Part shown: one piece after another, positions 1-8,648 of the stretch | Numbering within the stretch: position 1 is the stretch's first letter | Layout: every line of letters begins with the position of its first letter | DNA from: Promethearchaeota archaeon | Lineage (GTDB): Archaea; Asgardarchaeota; Lokiarchaeia; Sigyniarchaeales; SOKP01 | Direction: 5' to 3' | NCBI GenBank assembly: GCA_019058365.1 | Contig: JAHPZE010000003.1 | Location: forward strand, 186,001 to 250,000 | Length of the DNA: 64,000 nt | The notes under the pieces: generated by a model | Database searches by the model: none | Seen by the model: only the letters and a program-made list of their open reading frames with translations | What the model was told of the DNA's origin: nothing | Program-made: the position numbers and the translations under genes

Positions 1-82
1 ATTAATAAGCAATAATTCTCTACTTAGCCCTAGTTATCTAACCCGGTGGAATACAATCGATGTATTTGTTTGTTTCTGTTAT

Positions 83-2857
83 ATGAGATTCCATCCTAAA
101 ATAACTGTTTCTCAGATAAATAGGATTTTAAAAACCTTTCCTTTTTTTCTAGAACCCAGAACTGCTTACTCTTCTGGCTTTTGTCCAGATATTTTTGGAT
201 TTTTCATTTTACCAAGAGTCTACTTTTTAGATTTTATAGGCATATTAAACAGAATGAAAAATAATAATTATTTGACTAAATTATCTGTTTATAGGCTTAA
301 CTATTTCTTTAATTTTGCTAACTTAAATTTTCTTAGGAGTTTTCATAAATATGAATCTCTTATTAATCCCTTTCACAATCAATATGATATTAAATTTGAG
401 ATAAATTATTTCTTAAACTATGGTGAAAATTTTCATCAGAAAGAATTAGATCTGCTTGATTTTTTGATTTTAGATAGAATTAGGTTCTTTTCTACAAATT
501 CATTTGGATTTGAAAGAAGAGCTAATACTTTAACAGACCTAAAAAAAAGTATTATTGAAGAAGTTACATATCAAAGAAATCTTATTATCGATATTAAAGA
601 ACTTGCCAAAAAAATTTCTGAAAAACCAAAAATTAAATCCAATTTTCTTAAATTTTTAGATACCAACCAAACTTATGGACTATTTTATATTAAAAATGTC
701 TTAGATTCACTACTAACAATATTGATCTTTATTGAAATATTTTTCATAAAAAATCCGAATATTAAAAACACATTTAATTTTAAAGAATGGATTAAGAAGC
801 ATGGATTATCTAATCTAATTGAGAGTAATCTATTTTTAAAAAAAAAATTTATAAAAACACTGATTTTTAATGACTTCGTACCGCTTTATTTTAATTCTAA
901 AGAAAAATTCAAGGAGAAATTAAACGAATACAAGATATACAATCAATTCATAGATATATGTTTCAATCTTAAAACATTCAATTTAAAAGTCATAAAACAG
1001 ATTGTTGAAAATCCGGAAACTTTGAAAAAAGTTTATGAAAAAAAAGAGTTAAAACTAAAAGAGATATATGAAATAGTGAAACTAACAGATATTACAAGTA
1101 AAGAAGTTGAAGAAAGAATAGCAGGATTCCTTAAAAATAAACCACCCATAATAGAACCGTGGTTACTTAACACTCTTGGATATTTATATACGAATATAGA
1201 AGATTTAGTTTTTATAATTAAAAATGATGAAGAAACCTTGAAAAAACTTAATTTAATTAAAAAGTTTTTTCCCTTTTTTATAATCTTTACTTCAACAGAT
1301 TTGATCTCTAATGAGGATATAATTTTTACTGAAGTCAGTTTCCCCAACTTTCATTACCGTGATGCATATCAATTTTATTCCATATTATATAATACATTTA
1401 AGGAAAATCTACTAATCGCTAAGAGATATTTATCTAGTGGATTTACTCCTGTATTTTCTTTAAAATCCTTTTATAATTTCGAGACACGTCAATTCTTTTA
1501 TACTAAAGATTTATTTAAGCAATTCTTTCATTACATACAAAAAACTTTAGGAGAAAATTTTGAGTTTATTCCAATTAAAGATAATAAAATCTTATCAAAA
1601 TTACTCTCAAAAGAAAATAATATGTTTAATTTGGTAAAAACAATAAAAAACAGACAATCAAGAGATAAAATTGATTATAAAATTAAAAACTTAAAAAAAT
1701 TAATAGAATTTAATCTCAATCTTGATAAATCATTAAAAGATTTAGAAAAATATAAAGAAATAAAGCAAGAAACCTTTTTTAAAAAATATGTAAACTCTAT
1801 CCGATTCATTCCCTCTTTTCAACATTTTGGATTTGATCAGTTTTTTTTGTATATTTTCCCGATAGATATGAGTAAAATCGATTTAAAACTTCTATTTCTC
1901 AATAATTTTCAACAAATAAAATGTTCCTCATCAATTGATGCTCCCAATCCATTATTAATTAAATATATCATGCCTAATAACACTCCCAATGATAAATATC
2001 TCCATTGGTTGGTGAAATCAATGAAAGTAATTCAAGAATACTCTTTATTCTCTGTTAAAAAAATTTATAGTTTATTACATTTTGATTACAATCTTGCTGA
2101 AAATGGTTGGGAATATGATGCTGATAAATTTAAAAGCCACTTGGAAAATATTCTCTTTAAGTCGGGTTATGAGATTGAAATTCCTAAAGTGAGAGAATTT
2201 AATATTTCAAAACAATTAACCTCTTCTTATTATGATCCAAAATCTGAGGAATATGAAACTCTCACCAAAATCTATGGTCGGAAATCCTTGGATATGAAAT
2301 CTTATTTAGGAACAAGAAATTATAAAGTTGTAAACTCAATTAAAAACTTATTAAACAAAAAATTAATATTTCCATATTTATCCCTAAAGAATTTAGGATT
2401 TCAAGATAAACTTCTTATAATTCTTCCCAATATTAAATCCAAATCTAAAGACATTTTATTACAAATATTCAGTTACTTTAATTATGGTTTTATTTATGAA
2501 ATTGAAGGAGAATTTTACATTTATGGATTTGATAAGGAAGTAAAATTTGAGGAAGGATTAATGATAAAACTGTATCTTCCAAAATCCAAGTTTAGCATGT
2601 TTCATAAATTTCTTGAAGTCTTTAATTTATTATTTGAATATTTAGAAATCCCCCATTATTTATTTTTATATGATTTAGTTAACAGTAAGGAGTTAATTAA
2701 ATCGGTTTATGGAAATATTCAGTTCCTAAAACAATATAATCCTTTAAAGAATCTAAAGTGGAATAAAAAGGACAAAATTTGGTTGAATCATAAGGTATTT
2801 ACTCAGAAATTTGAACCTATATATCCAGATTTACTTTATAATAAAGAAGATAATTAG
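83..2857 (+). CDS. Hypothetical protein, 924 residues
   Basis: I do not recognise this family. The reading frame is long, uninterrupted and AT-rich like its neighbours, so it is very likely a real gene. The protein is dominated by Lys, Asn, Ile, Leu and Phe, with an aromatic-rich first 130 residues. No P-loop, zinc-finger cysteine cluster, signal peptide or clear membrane segment is visible; the hydrophobic stretches near residues 215-225 and 395-405 look like buried strands or helices. The last 200 residues contain alternating beta-strand-like segments followed by helices and could be a separate globular domain. It stands alone: the next gene lies on the other strand. The start is the first ATG of the frame; no strong Shine-Dalgarno sequence precedes it. 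Confidence 0.7.
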   Translation: MRFHPKITVSQINRILKTFPFFLEPRTAYSSGFCPDIFGFFILPRVYFLDFIGILNRMKNNNYLTKLSVYRLNYFFNFANLNFLRSFHKYESLINPFHNQYDIKFEINYFLNYGENFHQKELDLLDFLILDRIRFFSTNSFGFERRANTLTDLKKSIIEEVTYQRNLIIDIKELAKKISEKPKIKSNFLKFLDTNQTYGLFYIKNVLDSLLTILIFIEIFFIKNPNIKNTFNFKEWIKKHGLSNLIESNLFLKKKFIKTLIFNDFVPLYFNSKEKFKEKLNEYKIYNQFIDICFNLKTFNLKVIKQIVENPETLKKVYEKKELKLKEIYEIVKLTDITSKEVEERIAGFLKNKPPIIEPWLLNTLGYLYTNIEDLVFIIKNDEETLKKLNLIKKFFPFFIIFTSTDLISNEDIIFTEVSFPNFHYRDAYQFYSILYNTFKENLLIAKRYLSSGFTPVFSLKSFYNFETRQFFYTKDLFKQFFHYIQKTLGENFEFIPIKDNKILSKLLSKENNMFNLVKTIKNRQSRDKIDYKIKNLKKLIEFNLNLDKSLKDLEKYKEIKQETFFKKYVNSIRFIPSFQHFGFDQFFLYIFPIDMSKIDLKLLFLNNFQQIKCSSSIDAPNPLLIKYIMPNNTPNDKYLHWLVKSMKVIQEYSLFSVKKIYSLLHFDYNLAENGWEYDADKFKSHLENILFKSGYEIEIPKVREFNISKQLTSSYYDPKSEEYETLTKIYGRKSLDMKSYLGTRNYKVVNSIKNLLNKKLIFPYLSLKNLGFQDKLLIILPNIKSKSKDILLQIFSYFNYGFIYEIEGEFYIYGFDKEVKFEEGLMIKLYLPKSKFSMFHKFLEVFNLLFEYLEIPHYLFLYDLVNSKELIKSVYGNIQFLKQYNPLKNLKWNKKDKIWLNHKVFTQKFEPIYPDLLYNKEDN

Positions 2858-2958
2858 CATATTTTGATATAAATTTGCTATTGACAAGTAAAGAGTGTAG
2901 ACTCATTCAAGTCTTATTTAAAATTAAAATTTGTCTATCTGGCATAGTTTTATAAAAT

Positions 2959-3102
2959 TCACCCATTCCTTTGTTTTACATCATTATTTTGAAAAGAGTC
3001 AATAACTCCACCACAGATAGGGCAATAATTATATTGTGAATCTATTTCTACACACATTCTACAAGATGGGCATCTTATGTATATAATTTTATGAAAATAC
3101 AT
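2959..3102 (-). CDS. Small zinc-ribbon protein, 47 residues
   Basis: This short frame sits in an otherwise empty gap. It encodes about ten residues, then a CPSC knuckle, a 14-residue linker and a CPICGG knuckle, the classic two-knuckle layout of a treble-clef or zinc-ribbon domain, followed by a polar tail. Such mini-proteins in archaea often bind nucleic acid or serve as subunits of larger complexes, but nothing here indicates the partner. The ATG follows a GAGG about 17 bases upstream, which is further than usual, so initiation may not use it. Two correctly spaced CxxC pairs in a 47-codon frame are unlikely by chance. Whether it is expressed cannot be seen. Confidence 0.55.
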   Translation of the reverse strand: MYFHKIIYIRCPSCRMCVEIDSQYNYCPICGGVIDSFQNNDVKQRNG

Positions 3103-3215
3103 GAAAAATAGTCTATAATCCTCTATTTAAATTCCTACATATTTTTCAAGGTCATAAAATTTAAACATCATATAAGATATTTTTTTAAGTATAAGACATT
3201 TGATAGAGAAAAAAT

Positions 3216-3290
3216 GGACCTATAGCCTAGCCTGGATAGGGCGTCGGACTTCTAATCCGAAAGTCGCAGGTTCGAATCCTGCTAGGTCCG
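3216..3290 (+). tRNA. tRNA-Arg (anticodon TCT)
   Basis: A full cloverleaf folds. The acceptor stem GGACCTA pairs with TAGGTCC, the D stem is GCCT/GGGC, the anticodon stem TCGGA/TCCGA flanks loop CTTCTAA with anticodon TCT (reads AGA), and the T arm is GCAGG TTCGAAT CCTGC. The discriminator is G and CCA is not encoded. There is no intron. AGA is the main arginine codon in this AT-rich sequence, so this should be a heavily used tRNA. It ends three bases before the stop of the convergent trm5 gene. Confidence 0.95.
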
Positions 3291-3293
3291 CTC

Positions 3294-4451
3294 TTATTTT
3301 GATGCTTTTATTTTTAAATCAACAACAACTAATTCAGATTTTGGTGAATAATGCTTTACAATTTTAGAATTAATAATAGACTCAATTTCCCAATTAAATC
3401 GAGTTAATTGTTCCTCAAGATTCTTTAAAGATCTCTCTCTAGGGTTTGGTTTTTCTGAGAATTGATAAAAATGTAAGATCCCACCAGATTCTTTCATTAA
3501 AAAAGTAGCAATATCTAAATATTTGATTGAGTCTTCGGGTAAATTCATGATTATCCTACTTGCTCTATTGTATAGAAGTTGACCTAATTGGTTTTTTGGT
3601 TCAATAAGATCTTTAACATCAATGTTGTTGGGGATAATTCTTCCCTTTAGGTTATTTAACTCGACATTATCTTTCAGATATTGATAAGCATTAGGGTTAA
3701 TATCAAAGGCATAAATTTTGACATTTTTTTCTTTAGCAATTTGAATAGAGAAAGTTCCAACACCAGCAAACATGTCAACAATTATCTCGTCTTCTTGTAT
3801 CTCAGTTGAAGCAATCCTTCTACGTTCGAAAACTAATCTTGGAGAGAAGTATGTATTTTTAACATCAACTTTAAAAATGCAATCATTTTCTTTATGAATT
3901 GTCTTAGAAATATCATCACCATATAAGACCTCTAATTCTCGTAAGCGATATTTTCCTTTTATTTGACTTTTTTTCTCATAAACAGTTTCAACATTTTTAT
4001 TTACACTTGATATTACTTCAGCAATTTTCTGTTTGTAATTATTGAATATTTTGTTATTTATATTATTTAACTTATCAAACTCAATAATAGCTATATGTCC
4101 AACAATATCATATGATTTTGGAATAAATTCTGAATATTTATCAGGTATTTTACCTTCTAATGCTTTCTGAAGGGTTCTATATTTATAATTTTCATTGGGG
4201 AGTCCTTCTTTGGAAATTATTTCAAAATTAATTTCTTTATCTACTAATAAAATTACTTTATCGATTAAATCTTGGTCATTTACTATTGGAAATAATATAT
4301 TGTCATTCTCATGTAAAATTTTAAATTTTTGGTCAATAAATTGGGTATTCTTAAACTTATTTCTTAAAAAGTTAATGAAGGTTTGACCATCTTTCATTTT
4401 TAACTTAATAAATAAGATCTCAGCTTGGCTATTGTTTCCCATTTCTCTCAT
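3294..4451 (-). CDS. trm5: tRNA (guanine37-N1)-methyltransferase Trm5
   Basis: Trm5 transfers a methyl group from S-adenosylmethionine to N1 of G37 next to the anticodon and so prevents frameshifting. The sequence shows the family order: an N-terminal D1/D2 region of about 190 residues, the linker YFSPRLVFERRR (about 201-212), the class I SAM-binding motif DMFAGVG (226-232), and the catalytic loop NLP (303-305) that replaces the NPPY of other methyltransferases. Length (385) fits archaeal Trm5. The annotated start overlaps the upstream DUF371 gene by 23 bases; a second ATG three codons in (4442) is equally plausible. It is the last gene of a minus-strand tRNA-modification cluster with tgtA. 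Confidence 0.9.
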   Translation of the reverse strand: MREMGNNSQAEILFIKLKMKDGQTFINFLRNKFKNTQFIDQKFKILHENDNILFPIVNDQDLIDKVILLVDKEINFEIISKEGLPNENYKYRTLQKALEGKIPDKYSEFIPKSYDIVGHIAIIEFDKLNNINNKIFNNYKQKIAEVISSVNKNVETVYEKKSQIKGKYRLRELEVLYGDDISKTIHKENDCIFKVDVKNTYFSPRLVFERRRIASTEIQEDEIIVDMFAGVGTFSIQIAKEKNVKIYAFDINPNAYQYLKDNVELNNLKGRIIPNNIDVKDLIEPKNQLGQLLYNRASRIIMNLPEDSIKYLDIATFLMKESGGILHFYQFSEKPNPRERSLKNLEEQLTRFNWEIESIINSKIVKHYSPKSELVVVDLKIKASK

Positions 4452-4875
4452 TTATTTCAAATATGATTGATAATTTATTTCCAGGAACTTTTAGCTTTTC
4501 GATTAATTCACGTTTTATATCCTCGGAAGATTTCGTACAATTTATAAGAACTGTTCTATCACAAATAAATGTGCTTTTACGAAAAACCATCTCATTTTTA
4601 TCCAATAATCTTAATTCTTTACTTCCAAAACCATAAAAAGAATCTTGAAGATCTTCTAGTCTTAAAGTGATTTTTATTTTGCTTTCCTCTTGTATTTTTT
4701 TTTTCAAAATGCTATTTAAATCAAAACAAGCTTTTGAGGCATTACTTCCTATGATACAGTTTCCTTTCTTAGTCAAGCTCTTTTCTTTTGTAATTTCTAT
4801 AGTTGTACTATGTGTGCAGAGAATATTTTCGTGTCCATAGGCAGAAATCTTTTCTAATATCGCCATATATTTCAT
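4429..4875 (-). CDS. DUF371 family protein
   Basis: This is a 148-residue archaeal protein of unknown function, recognised from its N-terminal pattern: HENI, then TH.TT.EIT, then a small loop with GNCIIGSNASKA and a LN...KKKI helix. These match the DUF371 family, which is conserved in many archaea. The C-terminal part is alpha/beta and ends in hydrophobic strands. It overlaps tgtA by four bases (ATGA) and trm5 by about 20, so the three are almost certainly co-translated. That context suggests, but does not prove, a role linked to tRNA or translation. No catalytic motif is obvious. Confidence 0.8.
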   Translation of the reverse strand: MKYMAILEKISAYGHENILCTHSTTIEITKEKSLTKKGNCIIGSNASKACFDLNSILKKKIQEESKIKITLRLEDLQDSFYGFGSKELRLLDKNEMVFRKSTFICDRTVLINCTKSSEDIKRELIEKLKVPGNKLSIIFEINERNGKQ

Positions 4876-6518
4876 TCATCTCTAAAAAATTGTAGTAAAT
4901 CGTTTAAATTAGTAAAAGCCGAATAGTTTGATAGAAATTTAGATTTTAAGATAGGTTCTAATCCATGAATTGGATTAATAGTCTCAAATTCTATAACTTC
5001 ATTAAATTGATTTATGTAGGTCTTGGGAATTAATACTCCACATTTATAATACTTGCTATAATTTTGATTAATGAAAATATTTGACTTCTTAACCGAATTC
5101 TTATAAAGTTCATCATCCTCTTCGGAGACTGATGTTGATTCAAATTGTCCCATCGGATATGTGTTTATTAATTCAAGTGGAATTATTCCAAAATAAAAAG
5201 AATTAAATACAATATGTATGTCTTTAACAGGGATTTTTGTATTATCCTTTATCTCTTTAAGCCAATTTTGGATTGTTGGAGAATTTTCTCCTCTAGCATC
5301 TAATTCTGGTAATATTATTAAAAACATTACATTTTCTGGAACCCGATAATTGATATTAATCCTTTTCTCATATCTGCTAAACAAAGGTCTGTAAATATCT
5401 TCAGGAGAAACAAACATTCTCCCATGCTTCTTATAAACTTTTTCACAGTGTTCAAATGTTAGAGTTTCATTTTTTAAGATACGTGCTGCTTTAACTAAAT
5501 TGGGATGTGCTCGTATACGTTGATTAACAAGTTCCCACAAATTCCCCTCTCTTATTGCTTGTCTAATTGTTTTTAGCTCAGAAAAAGAAATATATAAGTT
5601 ATGTTCTGCTAAGAGTTTAATTCGCAAATTATCATCAAATTTCCTCAGTTCATTTGGGTTAAATTTTGCACAAATTGGGCAGTGACATGGAAATTCTTCT
5701 AAATCATCAAGGTTTTTAGTACCTGTAGATACTGTAAAATATCTATTCTCTTTAGCGAATAAGATATACGCAGCAGAATCCATTAAATCGCAACCGCATG
5801 CTATAGCTAAAGAAAAAAACTGTGGTAATCCTAACCCAAACATATGTAACGGTTTATTTGGGTTTACAATTTTTTTCACATTCAATAAAATTTGAAGAGC
5901 TACATCAAACCTATAATCGAGAAAAGATTTTACTAATCCCCCTATCGCATAGACACCAAAATCTAGTTTATTCATTTCATTAATACATCTTGTTAGAAGA
6001 TCTTGGTATTTACCTCCATGAATCGGTCCAAACCATACGCAATTTTTATTTGATCGTCTTTTGATATTCTCTTTTGCCCTATCTATTGTGGCATCAACCT
6101 TAGTTTTTGCTTTTTCATATGCATCATCAGGCTGTACGGGAAGATCAAGGATCACTGGAAAATCTGATTCAATCTTTTCTTGGAACAATTCGATCTCTTT
6201 AGCTTCAATCTTCATATTAGATGTGTTATACATATATTGCTGAAATGCCCCACTATCCGTGGCAATAAGGCCATTAAAATCAAGATATTTATGAATTTTT
6301 TTCTTTAAGACGTCTTCTTTTACAACTTCATTTTGAAAAAGGATATAAGCATTCGTAAAAACAGCTTGAGCATCAAAACTTTTTATACTCGAAGGTGAAA
6401 TTATATTTTTAAAAGGGTGTACTACAGGAAAAAGATTAGGTGTAATCAATTGCTTATTATTGACTTCTAATTTTCCTATTCTACCTAAAGCGTCTATATC
6501 TAGAATTTCGTACTTCAT
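4872..6518 (-). CDS. tgtA: Archaeosine tRNA-guanine transglycosylase (ArcTGT)
   Basis: TgtA swaps guanine 15 in the tRNA D loop for preQ0, the first tRNA-bound step of archaeosine synthesis. The catalytic domain spans about residues 1-360. The nucleophile region is IATDSGAFQQ (Asp about 88), a glycine-rich GPIHGGKY segment follows near 165, and the zinc site CHCPIC lies near 278-283. The C-terminal 180 residues form a second alpha/beta domain beginning FLIILPELDARG, which resembles the DUF5591 domain shared by TgtA and ArcS. I see no PUA domain at the end, which full-length euryarchaeal TgtA carries, so a separate PUA partner may exist. First gene of the overlapping tgtA-DUF371-trm5 set. Confidence 0.92.
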   Translation of the reverse strand: MKYEILDIDALGRIGKLEVNNKQLITPNLFPVVHPFKNIISPSSIKSFDAQAVFTNAYILFQNEVVKEDVLKKKIHKYLDFNGLIATDSGAFQQYMYNTSNMKIEAKEIELFQEKIESDFPVILDLPVQPDDAYEKAKTKVDATIDRAKENIKRRSNKNCVWFGPIHGGKYQDLLTRCINEMNKLDFGVYAIGGLVKSFLDYRFDVALQILLNVKKIVNPNKPLHMFGLGLPQFFSLAIACGCDLMDSAAYILFAKENRYFTVSTGTKNLDDLEEFPCHCPICAKFNPNELRKFDDNLRIKLLAEHNLYISFSELKTIRQAIREGNLWELVNQRIRAHPNLVKAARILKNETLTFEHCEKVYKKHGRMFVSPEDIYRPLFSRYEKRININYRVPENVMFLIILPELDARGENSPTIQNWLKEIKDNTKIPVKDIHIVFNSFYFGIIPLELINTYPMGQFESTSVSEEDDELYKNSVKKSNIFINQNYSKYYKCGVLIPKTYINQFNEVIEFETINPIHGLEPILKSKFLSNYSAFTNLNDLLQFFRDE

Positions 6519-6545
6519 TTGGTTTCCTTTAAGAATTTACATTTA

Positions 6546-7139
6546 TTAATCAAAAAATTCTTTTAAACGATCCTCTTCAAATAATTTTTCAAGCCAATCA
6601 ACTTTTCCAATCTTATAATTTTCTCCATTGTTATTTTCAACTATAATTTCAACGATAGTTCTTGCTACAGTTTCAATAGTAATATTTGTCGTGTCGATTT
6701 CAAAAATAGGTGATTTCATTTGTTTTTGGATAAAATAATTGATACAATTACCCAAAATTTCAGCTTGAATGTTTTCAGTAATTTTTTTTATATCATAATT
6801 TTTTTTTTCTAATCTTTTAAATAATTCATCCGGATCACATCTTAAAATAAAAGTATAATCAATAAATTTTTCTGGAATTATATCTGAGAAATGACTTTCT
6901 ATTATCAGATATGTTGGTTTATCTTGTTTAATCTCTTCAATCCTATTTAAGACATAAGGTAGAAAAATATCAAAATCTACAACAAAAGTTTTTCGTTCTG
7001 TATCATATTCAAATGAAAAATTGTCTGAAACGGCTAATTCATTCAAAGAAATTATTTTAACATCAATTAAGTTAGAGATTTCCTTTGCTACTGATGTTTT
7101 TCCACAACCAGGTGTTCCGGAAATAATGATATTTTTCAT
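6546..7139 (-). CDS. AK6/Fap7-type adenylate kinase-like NTPase
   Basis: This is a small P-loop NTPase of the AK6 (Fap7, hCINAP) group, which phosphorylates AMP in vitro and assists small-subunit ribosome maturation by acting near Rps11. Motifs include Walker A GTPGCGKT at residues 8-15, a hydrophobic Walker B-like strand YLIIESH near 105, and the lid region RCDPDELFKRL. Length (197 residues) is typical of the archaeal members. The frame can be extended upstream by four codons to 7151, but the core begins MKNIIISG, so the inner ATG at 7139 is preferred. It lies 27 bases upstream of tgtA on the same strand, which fits a translation-related operon. Confidence 0.85.
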   Translation of the reverse strand: MKNIIISGTPGCGKTSVAKEISNLIDVKIISLNELAVSDNFSFEYDTERKTFVVDFDIFLPYVLNRIEEIKQDKPTYLIIESHFSDIIPEKFIDYTFILRCDPDELFKRLEKKNYDIKKITENIQAEILGNCINYFIQKQMKSPIFEIDTTNITIETVARTIVEIIVENNNGENYKIGKVDWLEKLFEEDRLKEFFD

Positions 7140-7315
7140 TTTTAAATACATAATAGAAAATGATAATTAAAAAAATGAATGAACATAATTGAATTTAATC
7201 CAGATTAAAAATTATATAGAATTAGTAATCAACCGAGAAATATCGATTATTAATATTTATCTCTAATCTTATTAATATTTATCTTTACATTTTAATGAAT
7301 TATAAGTAATGTCAT

Positions 7316-7347
7316 TTATTTGTAGAGACAATTATCTCTACAAATAA
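7316..7347. promoter_or_regulatory. Perfect inverted repeat upstream of fic, probable operator
   Basis: Two 13-base arms, TTATTTGTAGAGA and TCTCTACAAATAA, are exact reverse complements separated by six bases (7329-7334). A third copy of the half-site, ATTTGTAGAGA, lies at 7371-7381 just after the TATA box of the Fic gene. The symmetry and placement fit binding of a dimeric repressor. The operator lies between divergent transcription units, 177 bases from the kinase start and 47 from the fic start, so it could govern both. A transcribed hairpin is the alternative explanation. Confidence 0.6.
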
Positions 7348-7362
7348 CAATCAAGAACATAG

Positions 7363-7381
7363 ATTTATATATTTGTAGAGA
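7363..7381 (+). promoter_or_regulatory. TATA box and overlapping half-operator of fic
   Basis: The stretch TTTATATAT lies about 27 bases before the fic ATG, the usual archaeal TATA-to-start distance, so the transcript is predicted to be leaderless or nearly so. The operator half-site ATTTGTAGAGA overlaps its downstream edge, where a bound repressor would block TBP/TFB or polymerase. Confidence 0.5.
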
Positions 7382-7393
7382 TAATTCCTAATT

Positions 7394-8284
7394 ATGGTAA
7401 ATGTGATAAAAAAAAGTGTTAGCGGAAAAGAATATTACTATCTTTCTTATTCTTATCGAAAGAATACTAAAGTGAATAATATATCAAAGGCAATTGGGAA
7501 AGAACTTCCGGAATACGAAGAGTTAGGTCATATTAAAGAGGAGTTTTGTTATGAAATATTCCAGAAACTATGGATGCCTATAATAGAAAAAATGACAAAA
7601 AAATATCGAGAAAGATTTAATTCCTTACCAAAACCAATACAAGTAAAAGATTTAAGGACTTTTGGAGTTAGATTTACTCATAATACAAACAGAATTGAAG
7701 GATCAACTCTAACATTAAATGAAGTTGCTTTAATAGTTGATGAACCTAATGTTCCAATCAAGAAACCAACACACGATATAATAGAGGCAAAATCACACAT
7801 GAGTGTTTATGAGGAGATGCTTACAAGTAAAAAAAAAATTGATTGGGATTTGCTTTTAGATTGGCATGAAAAAATTTTTGAATTAACAAAACCAGAAATT
7901 GCAGGAATTATAAGACAATATCCGGTTCAAATAAGTCGGAGTAAATATATTCCTCCAATGGCGGGAACAGAATACCTTTTGGATGATCTCCTTAAATGGT
8001 ATAATGATAATAAAAAAAAGTTACATCCAGTTTTTCTAGCATGTATGATACATTATAGATTTGTTTCAATACATCCTTTTGGAGATGGAAATGGGAGAAT
8101 GTGCAGAATTCTTATGAATTACATCTTATTTAAAAATAAATATCCTATGTTCGATATTGAATATAAAATTAGACAGAGCTACTATAATGCTTTAGAAAAT
8201 GCTAATTTAAAAGAAGATGATATGATCTTTATTGGTTGGTTTTGTAAAAGATATATTAAAGCAAATGAAGTATATTTGAAATAA
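7394..8284 (+). CDS. Fic family protein (putative AMP transferase)
   Basis: Fic proteins transfer AMP, or sometimes other phosphate-containing groups, to hydroxyl side chains of target proteins. The core motif HPFGDGNGR is intact at residues 227-235, with the catalytic His and the anion-binding Asn-Gly-Arg. An inhibitory-helix motif TNRIEG (98-103, pattern S/TxxxEG) lies N-terminal to the core, which makes this a class II, self-inhibited Fic whose Glu should hold the ATP site closed. The first 60 residues contain a short beta-rich segment seen in archaeal and bacterial relatives. No antitoxin gene is adjacent. The upstream palindromic operator implies tight repression. Targets are unknown; a de-AMPylating activity is also possible for this class. 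Confidence 0.9.
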   Translation: MVNVIKKSVSGKEYYYLSYSYRKNTKVNNISKAIGKELPEYEELGHIKEEFCYEIFQKLWMPIIEKMTKKYRERFNSLPKPIQVKDLRTFGVRFTHNTNRIEGSTLTLNEVALIVDEPNVPIKKPTHDIIEAKSHMSVYEEMLTSKKKIDWDLLLDWHEKIFELTKPEIAGIIRQYPVQISRSKYIPPMAGTEYLLDDLLKWYNDNKKKLHPVFLACMIHYRFVSIHPFGDGNGRMCRILMNYILFKNKYPMFDIEYKIRQSYYNALENANLKEDDMIFIGWFCKRYIKANEVYLK

Positions 8285-8350
8285 TAAATTTATATCTTTT
8301 CGAGGAGGAAAGGTCAAAAAAAAATTATCGGAGCTAGTCTATGTGATAAG

Positions 8351-8467
8351 TGGGAAAGGGGGGCTTCGAACCCCCGACCTCACGGTTATCAGCCGTGCGC
8401 TATACCAGGCTAAGCCATTGAAGAGATGCTTCGAATAAAAGAATCCACTCTCCCAAGCCGCTTTCCC
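8351..8467 (-). tRNA. tRNA-Ile (anticodon GAT) with 43-nt non-canonical intron
   Basis: The acceptor GGGAAAG (8461-8467) pairs with CTTTCCC (8352-8358), with discriminator A at 8351. The anticodon arm CACGG CTGATAA CCGTG gives GAT, and the T arm is GGGGG TTCGAAG CCCCC. Between the 5' acceptor strand and the D arm lies an extra 43 nt (about 8418-8460) that must be removed to leave a 74-nt tRNA. Removal between positions 7 and 8 restores the conserved U8. The insert folds internally (GGAGAG with CTCTTC). GGCTT occurs at both borders, so the exact cut cannot be fixed from sequence alone. Confidence 0.88.
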
Positions 8468-8648
8468 TTTCAAAGATTAGTACTAAATTCTAAAATACTT
8501 TATAGTATAAAAATTAAAGTAGTTTTTATCATAGTACGATTTGATTGAATAATTTAAATAATATATAACTAAAAAATTTTTTGACCAAAAAAATAATAAA
8601 ATATGCTTATTTTTAATAAATATTAAATCATAGATGTGTTGAATAAAA

